Of a DNA stretch of 64,000 nt, positions 1-8,372 are shown piece after piece. The stretch comes from Pontibacter aquaedesilientis (GTDB lineage Bacteria; Bacteroidota; Bacteroidia; Cytophagales; Hymenobacteraceae): positions 84,994 through 148,993 of the forward strand of contig NZ_JACXAJ010000010.1 of NCBI RefSeq assembly GCF_014773225.1, read 5' to 3'. Position 1 is the first letter of the stretch. Each line of letters opens with the position of its first letter. Both the position numbers and the translations under genes were made by a program. The notes under the pieces are model-generated. The model saw only the letters and a program-made list of their open reading frames with translations. It made no database searches and was not told the DNA's origin.

Positions 1-205
1 TGGGCCTATGCGGCAGTTTATGCGACACAAGCTCGGCAAGCTCAATCCCATTGCCCACACAAACCACGTCAATGTCTTTGGAAGGCCGTTTCAGGGCCAG
101 GTCACGCACGAATCCCCCGATCACATAAGCATCTACGCCAGCCTCCTCGGCTGCAGCGGCCACTGTGTCAAAAATGGGGTGCTCCGGTAATTTTATGTTA
201 TCCAT
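1..205 (-). CDS. CCA tRNA nucleotidyltransferase (partial, N-terminus only)
   Basis: This is the first 68 codons of a minus-strand gene that runs off the left edge of the window. The translated start contains GGFVRD followed about ten residues later by KDIDVV, the signature of class II nucleotidyltransferases (the G-G-x-V-R-D loop and the D-x-D metal-binding pair). That family includes the enzyme that adds CCA to tRNA 3' ends and poly(A) polymerase; in Bacteroidota the single copy is normally the CCA-adding enzyme. The start ATG is the complement of 203-205. The C-terminal HD domain often present in the family cannot be seen here. Confidence 0.8.
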   Translation of the reverse strand, partial: MDNIKLPEHPIFDTVAAAAEEAGVDAYVIGGFVRDLALKRPSKDIDVVCVGNGIELAELVSHKLPHRP

Positions 206-301
206 TCAAAAGTATCAAAACCTCAGACAGTACAGAACCGCACGGCTGAGGCACAAAAATAAAGAGATATATTGAAAGCCGCCGCTTATTTCGCCATTGC
301 T

Positions 302-874
302 TTAATCTCTGATGATTGTCTGTTTGCCACTTTCGTCAATCTTAATGATACGGGACGGCCTGCTCTCCACCTCCTCGTCCTGACGCCACTGCACCACATA
401 GTCTACTCGCTCCTTGATCTTATCAGACACTTCGGCGAAAGTTTGTGGCGAGGGTTCCCCACTTACATTGGCCGATGTGGAAACCAAGGGGCGACCGATT
501 TGCTGCATCAGGCGGTGGCAGAATTCGTCTTTGGCGATACGCACACCGATGCTGCCGTCTTCGGCCACCAGTTCTTTCGGCAGGTTCTGGGCTCCTGAGA
601 GCACAAAAGTAGTTGGTCGCTCCTGCGTTTTTGCCAATTCTGCAAAACCTGTTGGCACCTCCTCTACATAGCGTTTGAGCATTTCCACGTCGCTCACCAG
701 TATAATCATCGACTTGGACTCTTCCCGCTCCTTTATCTTGAATATTTTTTTGACAGCTTCGGCATTCTCGGCATCGCAGCCAATGCCCCATACCGTGTCG
801 GTAGGATATAAGATCACGTTGCCGACCAGCAACTCTTCTTCCGCCGCCTGTACTTCTTTCAGAAAGTGTTTCAT
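302..874 (-). CDS. tsaC: L-threonylcarbamoyladenylate synthase (TsaC/Sua5/YrdC family)
   Basis: The 190-residue product matches the YrdC fold throughout. It makes threonylcarbamoyl-AMP from threonine, bicarbonate and ATP, the first step of t6A37 modification of ANN-decoding tRNAs in the cytoplasm. The N-terminus has the nucleotide-binding YPTDTVWGIGCD segment (about residues 23-34), then KxR-type residues in IKEREESK and the late STSANVSG motif (about residues 132-139). The length fits the short TsaC type without a Sua5 C-terminal domain. It lies near the CCA-adding enzyme gene on the same strand, so two tRNA-maturation genes are neighbours, though the 97-bp gap leaves an operon unproven. Confidence 0.92.
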   Translation of the reverse strand: MKHFLKEVQAAEEELLVGNVILYPTDTVWGIGCDAENAEAVKKIFKIKEREESKSMIILVSDVEMLKRYVEEVPTGFAELAKTQERPTTFVLSGAQNLPKELVAEDGSIGVRIAKDEFCHRLMQQIGRPLVSTSANVSGEPSPQTFAEVSDKIKERVDYVVQWRQDEEVESRPSRIIKIDESGKQTIIRD

Positions 875-885
875 CTTCTTGATGG

Positions 886-990
886 TTAAATTGTTTAATG
901 GCTAAATGGTTGTTACTATAAATGCTTCTATACTTAATGAATAGGTATAGCTACGTTTAACAATTTAACAATACAGCCATTTAATCATTT
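886..990. repeat. Low-complexity spacer with imperfect inverted halves
   Basis: The spacer between tsaC and the epimerase gene is built of repeated AT-rich words (GTTAAATTGTT, AATGGCT, AAATGG). The words on the left (about 884-914) recur in reverse complement on the right (about 955-988), giving a long imperfect hairpin. Similar word-based hairpins occur at 2725-2782, 7111-7208 and 8373-8542. No coding content is seen. Confidence 0.5.
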
Positions 991-1390
991 ACCTAATCTC
1001 CTGTGTCAGCTCTATCAGCACGCCGTTTGCGCTTTTGGGGTGCACAAAACACACCAGTTTGTTGTCGGCGCCTTTTTTGGGTGTTTCGTTCAGCAGTGTA
1101 AACCCTTCTTTTTTCAGCCGCTCCATTTCGGCCAGTATATCTTCCACCTCAAAGGCGATGTGGTGTATACCCTCGCCACGCTTCTCTATAAATTTACTGA
1201 TAGCGCTATCGGGCGTTGTGCCCTCCAAAAGCTCGATTTTGGTGCCGCCAACCCTAAAGAAAGAGGTGTTTACTGCCTCTGACTCCACAAACTCAGTTTT
1301 GTAGGGCTCTACGCCCAGCAGTTTGAAATATAGCCCGTTTGCTTCGCTAAAATTCTTAACCGCTATACCTATATGTTCTACGTTTAGCAT
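989..1390 (-). CDS. mce: Methylmalonyl-CoA epimerase
   Basis: This glyoxalase/VOC-fold protein of 133 residues interconverts (2R)- and (2S)-methylmalonyl-CoA, linking propionyl-CoA metabolism to succinyl-CoA. The beginning VEHIGIAV supplies the first metal-ligand histidine, GEGIHHIAFEV the second, and LIELTQ near the C-terminus the conserved glutamate, as in characterised epimerases. I chose the ATG at 1388-1390; an in-frame TTG two codons upstream is possible but less likely. It is read divergently from the isc operon. A TAnnTTTG-like -7 box lies at 1445-1452 on the same strand, giving a leader of about 50 nt. Confidence 0.93.
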   Translation of the reverse strand: MLNVEHIGIAVKNFSEANGLYFKLLGVEPYKTEFVESEAVNTSFFRVGGTKIELLEGTTPDSAISKFIEKRGEGIHHIAFEVEDILAEMERLKKEGFTLLNETPKKGADNKLVCFVHPKSANGVLIELTQEIR

Positions 1391-1427
1391 TTTCAATTTG
1401 TAATTAGTCTAAGTAACCTTTTTTTGT

Positions 1428-1435
1428 TAATTTTG
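1428..1435 (+). promoter_or_regulatory. Putative -7 box for the isc operon
   Basis: The sequence TAATTTTG matches the Bacteroidota -7 consensus TAnnTTTG. It lies about 73 nt before the iscS ATG in the divergent spacer. No convincing -33 TTTG is found at the usual distance, so the call rests on one box. Confidence 0.4.
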
Positions 1436-1444
1436 CAGGGAATT

Positions 1445-1452
1445 CAAAACTA
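1445..1452 (-). promoter_or_regulatory. Putative -7 box for the epimerase gene
   Basis: Read on the minus strand the bases are TAGTTTTG, a full match to TAnnTTTG. It lies about 55 nt upstream of the mce ATG and back-to-back with the putative isc -7 box at 1428-1435. No good -33 element is visible. Confidence 0.35.
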
Positions 1453-1507
1453 ATAATTTCTCACAACTGTTAATCAGACAGGACAAAAAGAGATAAAAAA
1501 TAGTGAT

Positions 1508-2722
1508 ATGCTAACATTTCCGATATACTTAGACAACAATGCCACTACGCCCATGGATCCACGTGTGCTGGAGGCTATGATGCCGTACTTTACTAACAAG
1601 TTTGGCAACGCCGCTTCCCGTAACCACGCATTTGGATGGCATGCCGAGGAGGCTGTTGACTATGCACGTGAGCAAATTTCCTCACTTATCAACTGTTCAC
1701 CAAAAGAAATCATCTTCACTTCGGGCGCTACTGAGTCTGACAACCTGGCTATTAAGGGTGTGTTTGAGATGTATGCCTCTAAGGGTAACCACATTATTAC
1801 GGCTACTACCGAGCACAAAGCCGTGCTGGATACGTGCAAGCACATTGAGAAGATCGGTGGCAAGGTAACTTACCTCCCAGTTGACGCAGAAGGTCTGATT
1901 GACCTCAAGCAGTTGGAAGAAGCCATCACGGATCAGACGATCCTGATCTCGATCATGTATGCCAACAACGAGGTAGGTGTGATCCAGCCGATCAAAGAAA
2001 TATCTGCTATCGCCAAGAAGCACGGTGTGCTGTTCTTCACAGACGCGACGCAGGCAGTTGGTAAAATTCCGGTAGACGTGGAAGCCGATGGTATTGACCT
2101 GTTGGCTTTTTCCGGTCACAAGATGTACGGCCCGAAAGGTGTTGGTGCCCTATATGTACGCCGTAAGAACCCGCGTGTGAAAGTAACTGCCCAGATGGAC
2201 GGTGGCGGACACGAGCGCGGTATGCGCTCTGGCACGTTGAACGTAACAGGTATAGTTGGATTGGGCAAGGCCTGCGAACTGGCCAAGCAAGAGATGGCAG
2301 CCGATACAGCCCGTATCTCTGCTATGCGCGACCGTCTGGAGAAAGAGCTTCTGACAATCGAAGAGTCTTATGTGAACGGTTCTGTTGAGCACCGTCTGCC
2401 GCACGTGTCCAACATCTCTTTCAAGTATGTAGAAGGTGAGGGTCTGATGATGGGTGTGAAAGACATCGCTGTTTCTTCCGGATCTGCCTGTACTTCCGCT
2501 TCATTAGAACCATCTTACGTACTAAAAGCGTTAGGTTTAAGTGATGACCTGGCTCACTCTTCGCTGCGTTTCGGCCTGAGCCGTTTCACAACTGATGAGG
2601 AAGTGGACTACGCCATCGACCACGTAAAAGAAGCGGTAAGCAAGCTGCGTGAGATGTCTCCTCTGTGGGAGATGTTCAAAGAAGGTATCGACCTGAACTC
2701 AATTGAGTGGGCGGAACATTAA
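1508..2722 (+). CDS. iscS: Cysteine desulfurase IscS
   Basis: The 404-residue PLP enzyme removes sulfur from cysteine and passes it as a persulfide to IscU and other acceptors. Visible landmarks are YLDNNATTP at the N-terminus, ATESDNLA, the PLP lysine in [10 protein letters not shown] (K205), and the mobile-loop catalytic cysteine C328 in [10 protein letters not shown]. The long C-terminal extension and the ACTS loop place it in group I (IscS/NifS) rather than SufS. It is the first gene of an iscS-iscU-unknown-iscA run on the plus strand that ends at a strong terminator at 4011-4050. Confidence 0.97.
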   Translation: MLTFPIYLDNNATTPMDPRVLEAMMPYFTNKFGNAASRNHAFGWHAEEAVDYAREQISSLINCSPKEIIFTSGATESDNLAIKGVFEMYASKGNHIITATTEHKAVLDTCKHIEKIGGKVTYLPVDAEGLIDLKQLEEAITDQTILISIMYANNEVGVIQPIKEISAIAKKHGVLFFTDATQAVGKIPVDVEADGIDLLAFSGHKMYGPKGVGALYVRRKNPRVKVTAQMDGGGHERGMRSGTLNVTGIVGLGKACELAKQEMAADTARISAMRDRLEKELLTIEESYVNGSVEHRLPHVSNISFKYVEGEGLMMGVKDIAVSSGSACTSASLEPSYVLKALGLSDDLAHSSLRFGLSRFTTDEEVDYAIDHVKEAVSKLREMSPLWEMFKEGIDLNSIEWAEH

Positions 2723-2724
2723 TC

Positions 2725-2782
2725 AATTAAAATCAGGAATGGGGAATTAAGCATAGCTTAACTCTTCAATCCTGATGCAATT
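2725..2782. repeat. Imperfect hairpin in the iscS-iscU spacer
   Basis: Bases 2725-2752 and 2756-2782 are imperfect inverted copies; the clearest paired blocks are ATCAGGA/TCCTGAT and TTAAGC/GCTTAA. The stem is about 25 bp with a very short loop. It carries no T-tract, so it looks more like an RNA-stability or processing hairpin than a terminator. Confidence 0.55.
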
Positions 2783-2813
2783 CATAATTTTTAATTCGTA
2801 ATTAAATATAGCT

Positions 2814-3227
2814 ATGGCTTATTCAGATAAAGTAATCGATCATTATAACAACCCACGCAACGTTGGAACGCTTGACAAAGCGAAGAACAATGTGGGTACC
2901 GGCCTGGTAGGTGCGCCTGAGTGCGGCGACGTAATGCGCCTTCAGATTGAAGTAGACGAAAACCAGATTATCACAGACGCAAAGTTCAAGACTTTTGGTT
3001 GTGGTTCTGCTATCGCTTCTTCTTCTCTGGCTACCGAGTGGCTGAAAGGAAAATCTGTGGACGAAGCCCTGTCAATCGACAACATGGACATTGTGGAAGA
3101 GTTGGCCTTGCCTCCTGTGAAAATTCACTGCTCGGTACTGGCTGAAGACGCGATCAAGTCTGCCATTAACGACTACAGAGTAAAGAACGGCCTTCCAGCA
3201 TTGGAAATGCCTAAATCTCACCACTAA
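2814..3227 (+). CDS. iscU: Iron-sulfur cluster scaffold IscU
   Basis: The 137-residue scaffold assembles [2Fe-2S] clusters from IscS-derived sulfur. The three ligand cysteines are C37 (in APECGD), C63 (FGCGSA) and C106 (KIHCSVLA), and D39 follows C37 as in all IscU proteins. The LPPVK loop at 99-103, which HscA binds in E. coli, is intact although no hscA, hscB or fdx gene is present in this operon. It starts 91 nt after iscS, behind a hairpin spacer, and is followed after 15 nt by an unidentified gene. Confidence 0.96.
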   Translation: MAYSDKVIDHYNNPRNVGTLDKAKNNVGTGLVGAPECGDVMRLQIEVDENQIITDAKFKTFGCGSAIASSSLATEWLKGKSVDEALSIDNMDIVEELALPPVKIHCSVLAEDAIKSAINDYRVKNGLPALEMPKSHH

Positions 3228-3242
3228 GACCTAGACTCACGC

Positions 3243-3650
3243 ATGGAGTCAACACCAGAAGTACACGTAGAGATTGCGCGTATTCAAAAGCAGATTGAAA
3301 ACCACTTAGGATTAAGTGGCGACAGTCTGCTTTTCGAATTCAGACAGATGGACAACAAAGTGCGTCTGGACCTGATTACGGTAAACCCGCGCCACAATCA
3401 GTCGTTCCTCTTCCATACCGAATTGGGCTACGACAAACTGGATGTGCTGCACCGCATGCTTGACTACGTGCAGAGTTATAAAGACAAGGAGAGCCCTTAT
3501 ACCGTACAATGGATGGCCCGTGGAGATAAGGAATTGAATACTTCCTATTTCCGGGCACACAACATGTACGAGGCGCTTGACAAGTTATACTTTGGCCGGG
3601 ACATGAACACGATCACTGTTTTCAGTGTTGTATTAAACCCGGTGTCTTAA
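3243..3650 (+). CDS. Conserved-looking unknown protein inside the isc operon
   Basis: I do not recognise this 135-residue protein. It is acidic to neutral, soluble, and has no signal peptide, membrane segment or cysteine; lack of cysteines argues against direct cluster binding. It is rich in aromatic residues and histidine in its second half ([16 protein letters not shown], then [19 protein letters not shown]). The gene begins 15 nt after iscU and ends 11 nt before iscA, so the three are almost certainly co-transcribed. Position suggests a role as an accessory in cluster assembly or delivery, occupying the place where proteobacterial operons carry hscB or hscA, but it shows no J-domain HPD motif. 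Confidence 0.85.
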   Translation: MESTPEVHVEIARIQKQIENHLGLSGDSLLFEFRQMDNKVRLDLITVNPRHNQSFLFHTELGYDKLDVLHRMLDYVQSYKDKESPYTVQWMARGDKELNTSYFRAHNMYEALDKLYFGRDMNTITVFSVVLNPVS

Positions 3651-3661
3651 AGAAAACGATT

Positions 3662-3988
3662 ATGATAACAGTATCAGATAAAGCAAAAGAGAAGGTGTTG
3701 AAGCTGAAGCAGGACGCCCAGCTCGACGATACGTTTCGTCTGCGCGCATCTGTTGCAGGTGGTGGCTGTTCCGGGCTTTCCTATAACCTCGACTTCGATG
3801 ATGAGGTAAAGCCCATGGACCAGGAGTTTGAAGACAAAGGCATAAAGGTAGTGGTTGACATGAAAAGCTTCCTATACCTAGCCGGTACCGAACTTGATTT
3901 TTCGGACGGTCTGAACGGCAAAGGCTTTTACTTCAATAACCCCAATGCTTCCCGTACCTGCGGTTGCGGCGACAGTTTCTCCGTTTAA
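3662..3988 (+). CDS. iscA: Iron-sulfur cluster assembly protein IscA
   Basis: This 108-residue A-type carrier accepts Fe-S clusters or iron and hands them to apo-proteins. The three ligand cysteines are C36 (in AGGGCSGLS), C100 and C102 (TCGCGDSF at the C-terminus). The family core FxxPNA-like segment is seen as YFNNPNAS. It is the last gene of the isc operon and is followed after 22 nt by a 14-bp perfect hairpin. Distinguishing IscA from SufA or ErpA relies on the neighbouring iscS and iscU. Confidence 0.93.
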   Translation: MITVSDKAKEKVLKLKQDAQLDDTFRLRASVAGGGCSGLSYNLDFDDEVKPMDQEFEDKGIKVVVDMKSFLYLAGTELDFSDGLNGKGFYFNNPNASRTCGCGDSFSV

Positions 3989-4010
3989 TATAACAGCAGC
4001 TTATATAGAG

Positions 4011-4050
4011 CAGAAGGGCCAGCTTTTACTAGCTGGCCCTTCTGCTTTTA
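4011..4050 (+). terminator. Intrinsic terminator of the isc operon
   Basis: Bases 4011-4024 (CAGAAGGGCCAGCT) pair perfectly with 4031-4044 around a six-base loop, followed by a short T-rich tail. It may also serve the converging T9SS gene, which ends at 4066. Confidence 0.9.
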
Positions 4051-4065
4051 TGGCATACCTCAGCC

Positions 4066-5358
4066 TTATTTTTTCAGGAACTTCATCACCTGTTTCTTTC
4101 CCGCCTCATCCAACAGCACCAGCATATAATTGCCATAGCCGAGCGAACTGATATTTAGGGTATGGACCGAACTGCCCAAGAGTGACTGCTGGAGAACATT
4201 TCTTCCAAGTTTATCATACACCATCACAGTATAAATTGTCTGTGATAGCGGTATTTGTAACTTAATTTCCTGAGAGGCAATGGTGGGGTATAAAGAAGCT
4301 GAAGTTATCTGCCCTGTACTTACAGTTATTACTTTCGAATAGGCATACGTCATGTCCTCGTCCACTTGCTTCAACCTGTAGTAGGAAACGCCAGGCAATG
4401 GATTTTCATCGCGAAAGGCATAGTGAGTAATAAGGCTGGTTGTTCCCTGCGACGCGACTATACCTGCTGTCTGATATTGCCGCCCATCGGTACTACGCTC
4501 AATTTCAAAGTGGCGGCTGTTCTGCTCAGATGCGGTTGTCCAATTCAACTCGACCGCATTTCCTGTTGCCCGTGCTGTAAACTTAGTAAGCTCTACCGGC
4601 AACGGCGTATAATCCTGTGTAAAATTCCACGATACGCGCACATCATCTATCGCCAAGCCATGGTCCTGTTGCAGTTCATCCGGATCATACCAGCGCAGCA
4701 TGATGTAATGCCCGCTCGGTATCGCTTCCGGGAAGGTATAGGAAAACTCCATACGGTTCTGAGGCAGGTTGCCATCAACATGACCCGCCGTTCTCTTATT
4801 GACAGGACTATTGAACTGCAAGGAAGGTACGGTGGTCCAGCCGGGGGTATTGAGCTTGACAGTTAGGTTAAAAGCTGAGGGATGCTCTGCAATGGCATAG
4901 GTAAAAAGTAGTCGCTGAACATCTGTATTTGCACTCCCACAGCGCCACTGCTCTGCTATGTAACTCAAATCAAGCGCAGTGATGGTTCTGCCTGATGTGT
5001 TTTGCAACAGAAGGTTATAGGTTATCTCTGTCCCGGAAGCGGTAAGAGCGCCAAGTGCCCGATCGGTCGAACTTGTATGGCCATAGCTATAAAGTCCACC
5101 TGTATTGGATGAGCCGTTATTGACGAAAATGACATTGCTGGCAGGGGAACGATGCACCGTCCAGCCATCTGGAATAAAGGCATTGACACCTAATTCAGCT
5201 TGAGTCCCGGTTCTCGGTAAGGAATTGAAATCCTGCGTATAGGCCCTTACTATACTACCCATTTCTACTGCTTGTGCATTAGCCGACTGAGCATATACAC
5301 AAAACACAAGCAAAATATATGCTTTCGCATATCTTACCCATGCCATCTCTTTTGTCAT
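4066..5358 (-). CDS. T9SS type A sorting domain-containing secreted protein
   Basis: The 430-residue protein begins with a signal peptide (hydrophobic AYILLVFCVYA, cleavage likely after SANAQA). The middle (about 40-250) is beta-rich and unidentified, possibly a lamin-tail or lectin-like fold. Residues about 255-345 form a fibronectin-like segment ending in SYYRLKQVD, and the last 80 residues have the type IX secretion signal: LYPT...YDKLGR...LNISSLGYGNYMLVL...KQVMKFLKK. It should therefore pass the Sec system and be exported by T9SS to the surface or medium. Its substrate or ligand cannot be read from the sequence. It converges on the isc operon. Confidence 0.88.
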   Translation of the reverse strand: MTKEMAWVRYAKAYILLVFCVYAQSANAQAVEMGSIVRAYTQDFNSLPRTGTQAELGVNAFIPDGWTVHRSPASNVIFVNNGSSNTGGLYSYGHTSSTDRALGALTASGTEITYNLLLQNTSGRTITALDLSYIAEQWRCGSANTDVQRLLFTYAIAEHPSAFNLTVKLNTPGWTTVPSLQFNSPVNKRTAGHVDGNLPQNRMEFSYTFPEAIPSGHYIMLRWYDPDELQQDHGLAIDDVRVSWNFTQDYTPLPVELTKFTARATGNAVELNWTTASEQNSRHFEIERSTDGRQYQTAGIVASQGTTSLITHYAFRDENPLPGVSYYRLKQVDEDMTYAYSKVITVSTGQITSASLYPTIASQEIKLQIPLSQTIYTVMVYDKLGRNVLQQSLLGSSVHTLNISSLGYGNYMLVLLDEAGKKQVMKFLKK

Positions 5359-5617
5359 TTTGGCTAAAAGTAAAATTTTTGAATACTGAAGTAATGCTAT
5401 TAATGATAGAATTTGTTCAGTAACTCTTAGCCAATTTTATAAGTTCAAAAAAGATATCTAATGGGAATATTTTTTTATTCAGTGTTTAACCACCGAATAA
5501 TCATCACATAAATACTTCTTTATCACCACTTAATGGGCGACAATAATTAGGCTATGAAGAAATGGCCTTTTTGGAAGGAAAGATTGAGAACACCAATTTG
5601 TAGAATGAGGATTAACC

Positions 5618-5932
5618 TTAATCTTCCGATGTTACAATTTGGTTCAGGTTAGCGGTATTGAAATGCTGGTAAACACGTAGCACGATTGCCAATGCAACGG
5701 CGGCCTCGGCAGCTGCTATGATAATAACAAAGAGGGAAAACAATTGACCTTGCATGAGCTGAGGATCATGGCGACTAAATGCTACCAAGTTGAGGTTGGC
5801 CGCATTGAAAATTAGCTCTATCCCCATCAGGACGACCACTGCATGCCGCTTGGTGATGACAGCCAGTATACCCAGGCTAAAAAGCACAGCGCTCAGCAGC
5901 AAAATATGTTCTAAAGGAATCTGGTTGAGCAT
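5618..5932 (-). CDS. nuoK: NADH-quinone oxidoreductase subunit K
   Basis: The 104-residue product has three membrane helices and the NuoK/MrpC-type core. The conserved membrane glutamates used in proton translocation are visible in helix 2 (MGIELIFNAANLN) and helix 3 (AAAEAAVALA). It is the last gene of a nuoH-I-J-K block read on the minus strand; its ATG overlaps the nuoJ stop by one base (TAATG), which indicates translational coupling. The antiporter-like subunits nuoL, M and N that normally follow are not here; a T9SS gene comes next. Confidence 0.95.
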   Translation of the reverse strand: MLNQIPLEHILLLSAVLFSLGILAVITKRHAVVVLMGIELIFNAANLNLVAFSRHDPQLMQGQLFSLFVIIIAAAEAAVALAIVLRVYQHFNTANLNQIVTSED

Positions 5933-6444
5933 TATACTTCTTGTTTATCAGTGGCGATATAAGCGGCTCCTATCAAGGCAATGAGCAGCAACAAGGAGGC
6001 TATTTCAAATGGCAACACAAAGTCTGTCATCAGCTTGATGCCTATACCTTGCACCGTGCTTTTCTGAGCCCCCAACATATCCGTGCTGGCTGCCTGCAAC
6101 CAGGGCAATGAGGCAAATTTGGTCTGCCAGATGGTATAGCAAAGCCCAATAAGCGTTAACAGTGAAATCGTGATACCCCAGCCTTTGTTCACATTTTCTG
6201 ACATCACCGATTTGTCGTGCACGCGGCTGCTCAGCATAATGCCGAACAGAATCAATACCAGCACGCCGCCCACGTATACCATCAGCTGTGTAACGGCCAC
6301 AAAGTCGGCAAACAACAGCACATAGATCGCCGCCACGCTCAGCAAGGTAAGCAGAAGCGCGAATCCTGCATAGAGCAGGTTGCGTGTCAGCACCATATAA
6401 GCGCCAGAAAGAATTGCTACCGCTGCAAAAAAATAGAAAAGCAT
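5932..6444 (-). CDS. nuoJ: NADH-quinone oxidoreductase subunit J
   Basis: The 170-residue membrane subunit has five hydrophobic helices. The family signature is seen as MVYVGGVLVLILFGIML (about residues 56-72), containing the pi-bulge glycines of helix 3. It belongs to the membrane arm of complex I and sits between nuoI and nuoK in the usual order. The 46-nt gap to nuoI has a stuttering AT-rich spacer (repeats of CAGTAATCA). It ends in a short charged tail that overlaps nuoK. Confidence 0.95.
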   Translation of the reverse strand: MLFYFFAAVAILSGAYMVLTRNLLYAGFALLLTLLSVAAIYVLLFADFVAVTQLMVYVGGVLVLILFGIMLSSRVHDKSVMSENVNKGWGITISLLTLIGLCYTIWQTKFASLPWLQAASTDMLGAQKSTVQGIGIKLMTDFVLPFEIASLLLLIALIGAAYIATDKQEV

Positions 6445-6490
6445 CTTTATCAGTGATCAGTAATCAATTAACAGTAATCATTCCTATGGA

Positions 6491-7099
6491 TCAGCCCTGC
6501 TGCTTTCTGGCTGCCAGAGCCGCTGCTTTAGCTGCCGCCATCTCCTCCTGCTGCTTCTGCAAGAGTTGCTTTTTCTCCGCTGCCTCCTCAGGCGAAAGAT
6601 CTGTGAAGTGGTAAATCATGTTCTTGATATCCACTTCTGCGAAATCATACACCGGTGTCATGGTTAGGCAGTCGGTTGGGCAGACGGTGGTACAGAGGCC
6701 ACAGTAGCAGCACTTCGCCATGTCGATGTCGAACACGGGGGCGTAAAGTCGCTTTTTGGTACCGTCAGAGGTCATGCCAATCTCTTCCGTCGCCTTCACT
6801 GACTCAATCGTGATACAGTTAACCGGGCAAATCTTGGCGCAAAGGTCACACACAATGCAATCGTCGATCTCGTTGTGTAACCGGTAACGGCCGTTGTCTG
6901 GCACAGGTATAGCCTCATACGGATAAGTGAGCGTAACCAGTCCTTCCGGTTGGTTAAAGTAGTTCTTATCCATGACGGGCACGGGATTACGCCGCTTGCC
7001 TGCATTGGTAAAATGCTTCCAGGTCAGCCGCAAGCCACTCAACAGCGACTTGGTTACTTCCCAAAATCCGGCTTTATGTTTTAGGGCTGTTCTTTCCAT
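6491..7099 (-). CDS. nuoI: NADH-quinone oxidoreductase subunit I
   Basis: This 202-residue ferredoxin-like subunit carries the N6a and N6b [4Fe-4S] clusters that pass electrons toward the quinone site. Both motifs are intact: CIVCDLCAKICPVNC and CCYCGLCTTVCPTDC. The N-terminus resembles the amphipathic helix that docks on the membrane arm. After the second motif comes an unusually long Ala/Gln/Lys-rich, probably coiled-coil tail (about residues 165-202) that E. coli NuoI lacks. A low-complexity hairpin spacer of about 120 nt separates it from nuoH. Confidence 0.95.
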   Translation of the reverse strand: MERTALKHKAGFWEVTKSLLSGLRLTWKHFTNAGKRRNPVPVMDKNYFNQPEGLVTLTYPYEAIPVPDNGRYRLHNEIDDCIVCDLCAKICPVNCITIESVKATEEIGMTSDGTKKRLYAPVFDIDMAKCCYCGLCTTVCPTDCLTMTPVYDFAEVDIKNMIYHFTDLSPEEAAEKKQLLQKQQEEMAAAKAAALAARKQQG

Positions 7100-7110
7100 T
7101 TTTTATAAGA

Positions 7111-7208
7111 CACTAGACTTCAGATGTTAGAATTCAGACATAAACGTTCTATTCCTGATCTCCTCTATAAGCCTAATATTTTAATGTCTAATATCTAACG
7201 TCTAACTA
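7111..7208. repeat. Imperfect inverted word repeat between nuoH and nuoI
   Basis: The left half (7111-7144) contains CAGATGTTAGAATTCAGACA; the right half (7173-7208), read in reverse complement, gives the similar GACGTTAGATATTAGACATT. The words TTAGAc and CAGAcat recur several times. The spacer is non-coding and lies inside a co-oriented operon. Confidence 0.45.
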
Positions 7209-7221
7209 CTACAATCTAAAC

Positions 7222-8325
7222 TTAAATCATCAGCAACCGCCATATACCTGCTAGCAGCACAACGGCCAAGGCAATGGGCGTAAGCACTTTCCAGCACAAG
7301 TGCATGAGCTGGTCTACGCGCAAACGCGGGTATGTCCAGCGAATTTGCAGTTGCAGAAACAGCAGTACGAAAGTTTTGCTCAGTAGCCAAAACCCTCCCC
7401 AAAGTATACCTGATACACCGCCTATCGTACCCGTTGTCCAATTGGCCAGTTTCAGGGCAGTCAGGTTAGGCAGCGGCGTATTCCAACTCCCCAGAAACAG
7501 GATTACTGCCACCAGGCTGACCAACACCATCATACTATACTCGGCCAGAAACAACACGGCGAACCGGAAACCGGAGTACTCCACATGGAAACCCGCCACC
7601 AGTTCCGACTCCGCTTCAGGTATATCGAACGGTGCCCGGTTGCTTTCGGCAAGCGAGGCTATAAAGTAAATCACAAAAGCGACCAGCAAGATAGGTGCCC
7701 GGAAGATGTTCCAGGTAGTGATACCGCCTATTTTGGTTGTGTCTATACCTAGGGCTTCAATGCCAAAGAGCCAGTTCTGTTCGAACTCCAGTCCAGAGAA
7801 GCGGTTCAGCAGGATTCCTTGCTGGTAGCTGATCTCCTGAAAGTCGAGCGATTGGCAGACCATGACCACAGAAAGGATAGCCAGGCCAGCCGGAATTTCA
7901 TAGGACACGATTTGGGCGACTGAGCGCATAGCACCCAACATGGCATACTTGTTATTGGAACCCCAGCCCGCCATCAGCAAGCCGACCACATCGAGCGAGA
8001 TAATGGCCAGCAGGTAGAAAACCCCGATGCCTATACCTGCCGGCACCAACTCCGGTGCGAAAGGTATAACGGCGAAGCCCGCGAATACGGCAGCAAAAAT
8101 AAGGATGGGTGCTAGTTTAAAGAGTTTTTTGTCAGCCGCTGCAGGTATAATGTCTTCTTTCTGGAGCAGTTTTACGACGTCCAACACCGATTGCAACGAG
8201 CCATACGGCCCCGCCTCTGTTGGGCCAAGGCGGTCCTGCATAAAGGCTGCCACCTTCCGCTCTGCATACGCCAGCACGATTACGATGCCCAGTAAAAGCA
8301 CAAGTGTCAGCACGAAAGCAAGCAT
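7222..8325 (-). CDS. nuoH: NADH-quinone oxidoreductase subunit H
   Basis: The 367-residue protein has eight or nine membrane helices and forms most of the quinone chamber of complex I. Landmarks are YAERKVAAFMQDRLGPTEAGPYGSLQ near the N-terminus, which is the family's most conserved block, and the loop ESNRAPFDIPEAESELVAGFHVEYSG with its acidic quinone-site residues. It is first in the nuoHIJK block. A TAnnTTTG-like box lies 25 nt upstream, so the block probably has its own promoter. The upstream neighbour on the same strand is an unrelated glutathionylspermidine-synthase-like gene, not nuoG. Confidence 0.95.
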   Translation of the reverse strand: MLAFVLTLVLLLGIVIVLAYAERKVAAFMQDRLGPTEAGPYGSLQSVLDVVKLLQKEDIIPAAADKKLFKLAPILIFAAVFAGFAVIPFAPELVPAGIGIGVFYLLAIISLDVVGLLMAGWGSNNKYAMLGAMRSVAQIVSYEIPAGLAILSVVMVCQSLDFQEISYQQGILLNRFSGLEFEQNWLFGIEALGIDTTKIGGITTWNIFRAPILLVAFVIYFIASLAESNRAPFDIPEAESELVAGFHVEYSGFRFAVLFLAEYSMMVLVSLVAVILFLGSWNTPLPNLTALKLANWTTGTIGGVSGILWGGFWLLSKTFVLLFLQLQIRWTYPRLRVDQLMHLCWKVLTPIALAVVLLAGIWRLLMI

Positions 8326-8349
8326 AGGCGGTCAGGTTTTAGTAACAGG

Positions 8350-8357
8350 CAAAGGTA
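8350..8357 (-). promoter_or_regulatory. Putative -7 box for nuoHIJK
   Basis: Read on the minus strand the bases are TACCTTTG, matching TAnnTTTG, about 25 nt before the nuoH ATG. No clear -33 box is present. Confidence 0.4.
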
Positions 8358-8372
8358 AGTTTTTAATTTGGA

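Noticed and set aside
5553..5653. 33-codon plus-strand frame starting ATGAAGAAATGG
   Set aside because: It overlaps the 3' end of nuoK antisense and has no terminator or conserved features.
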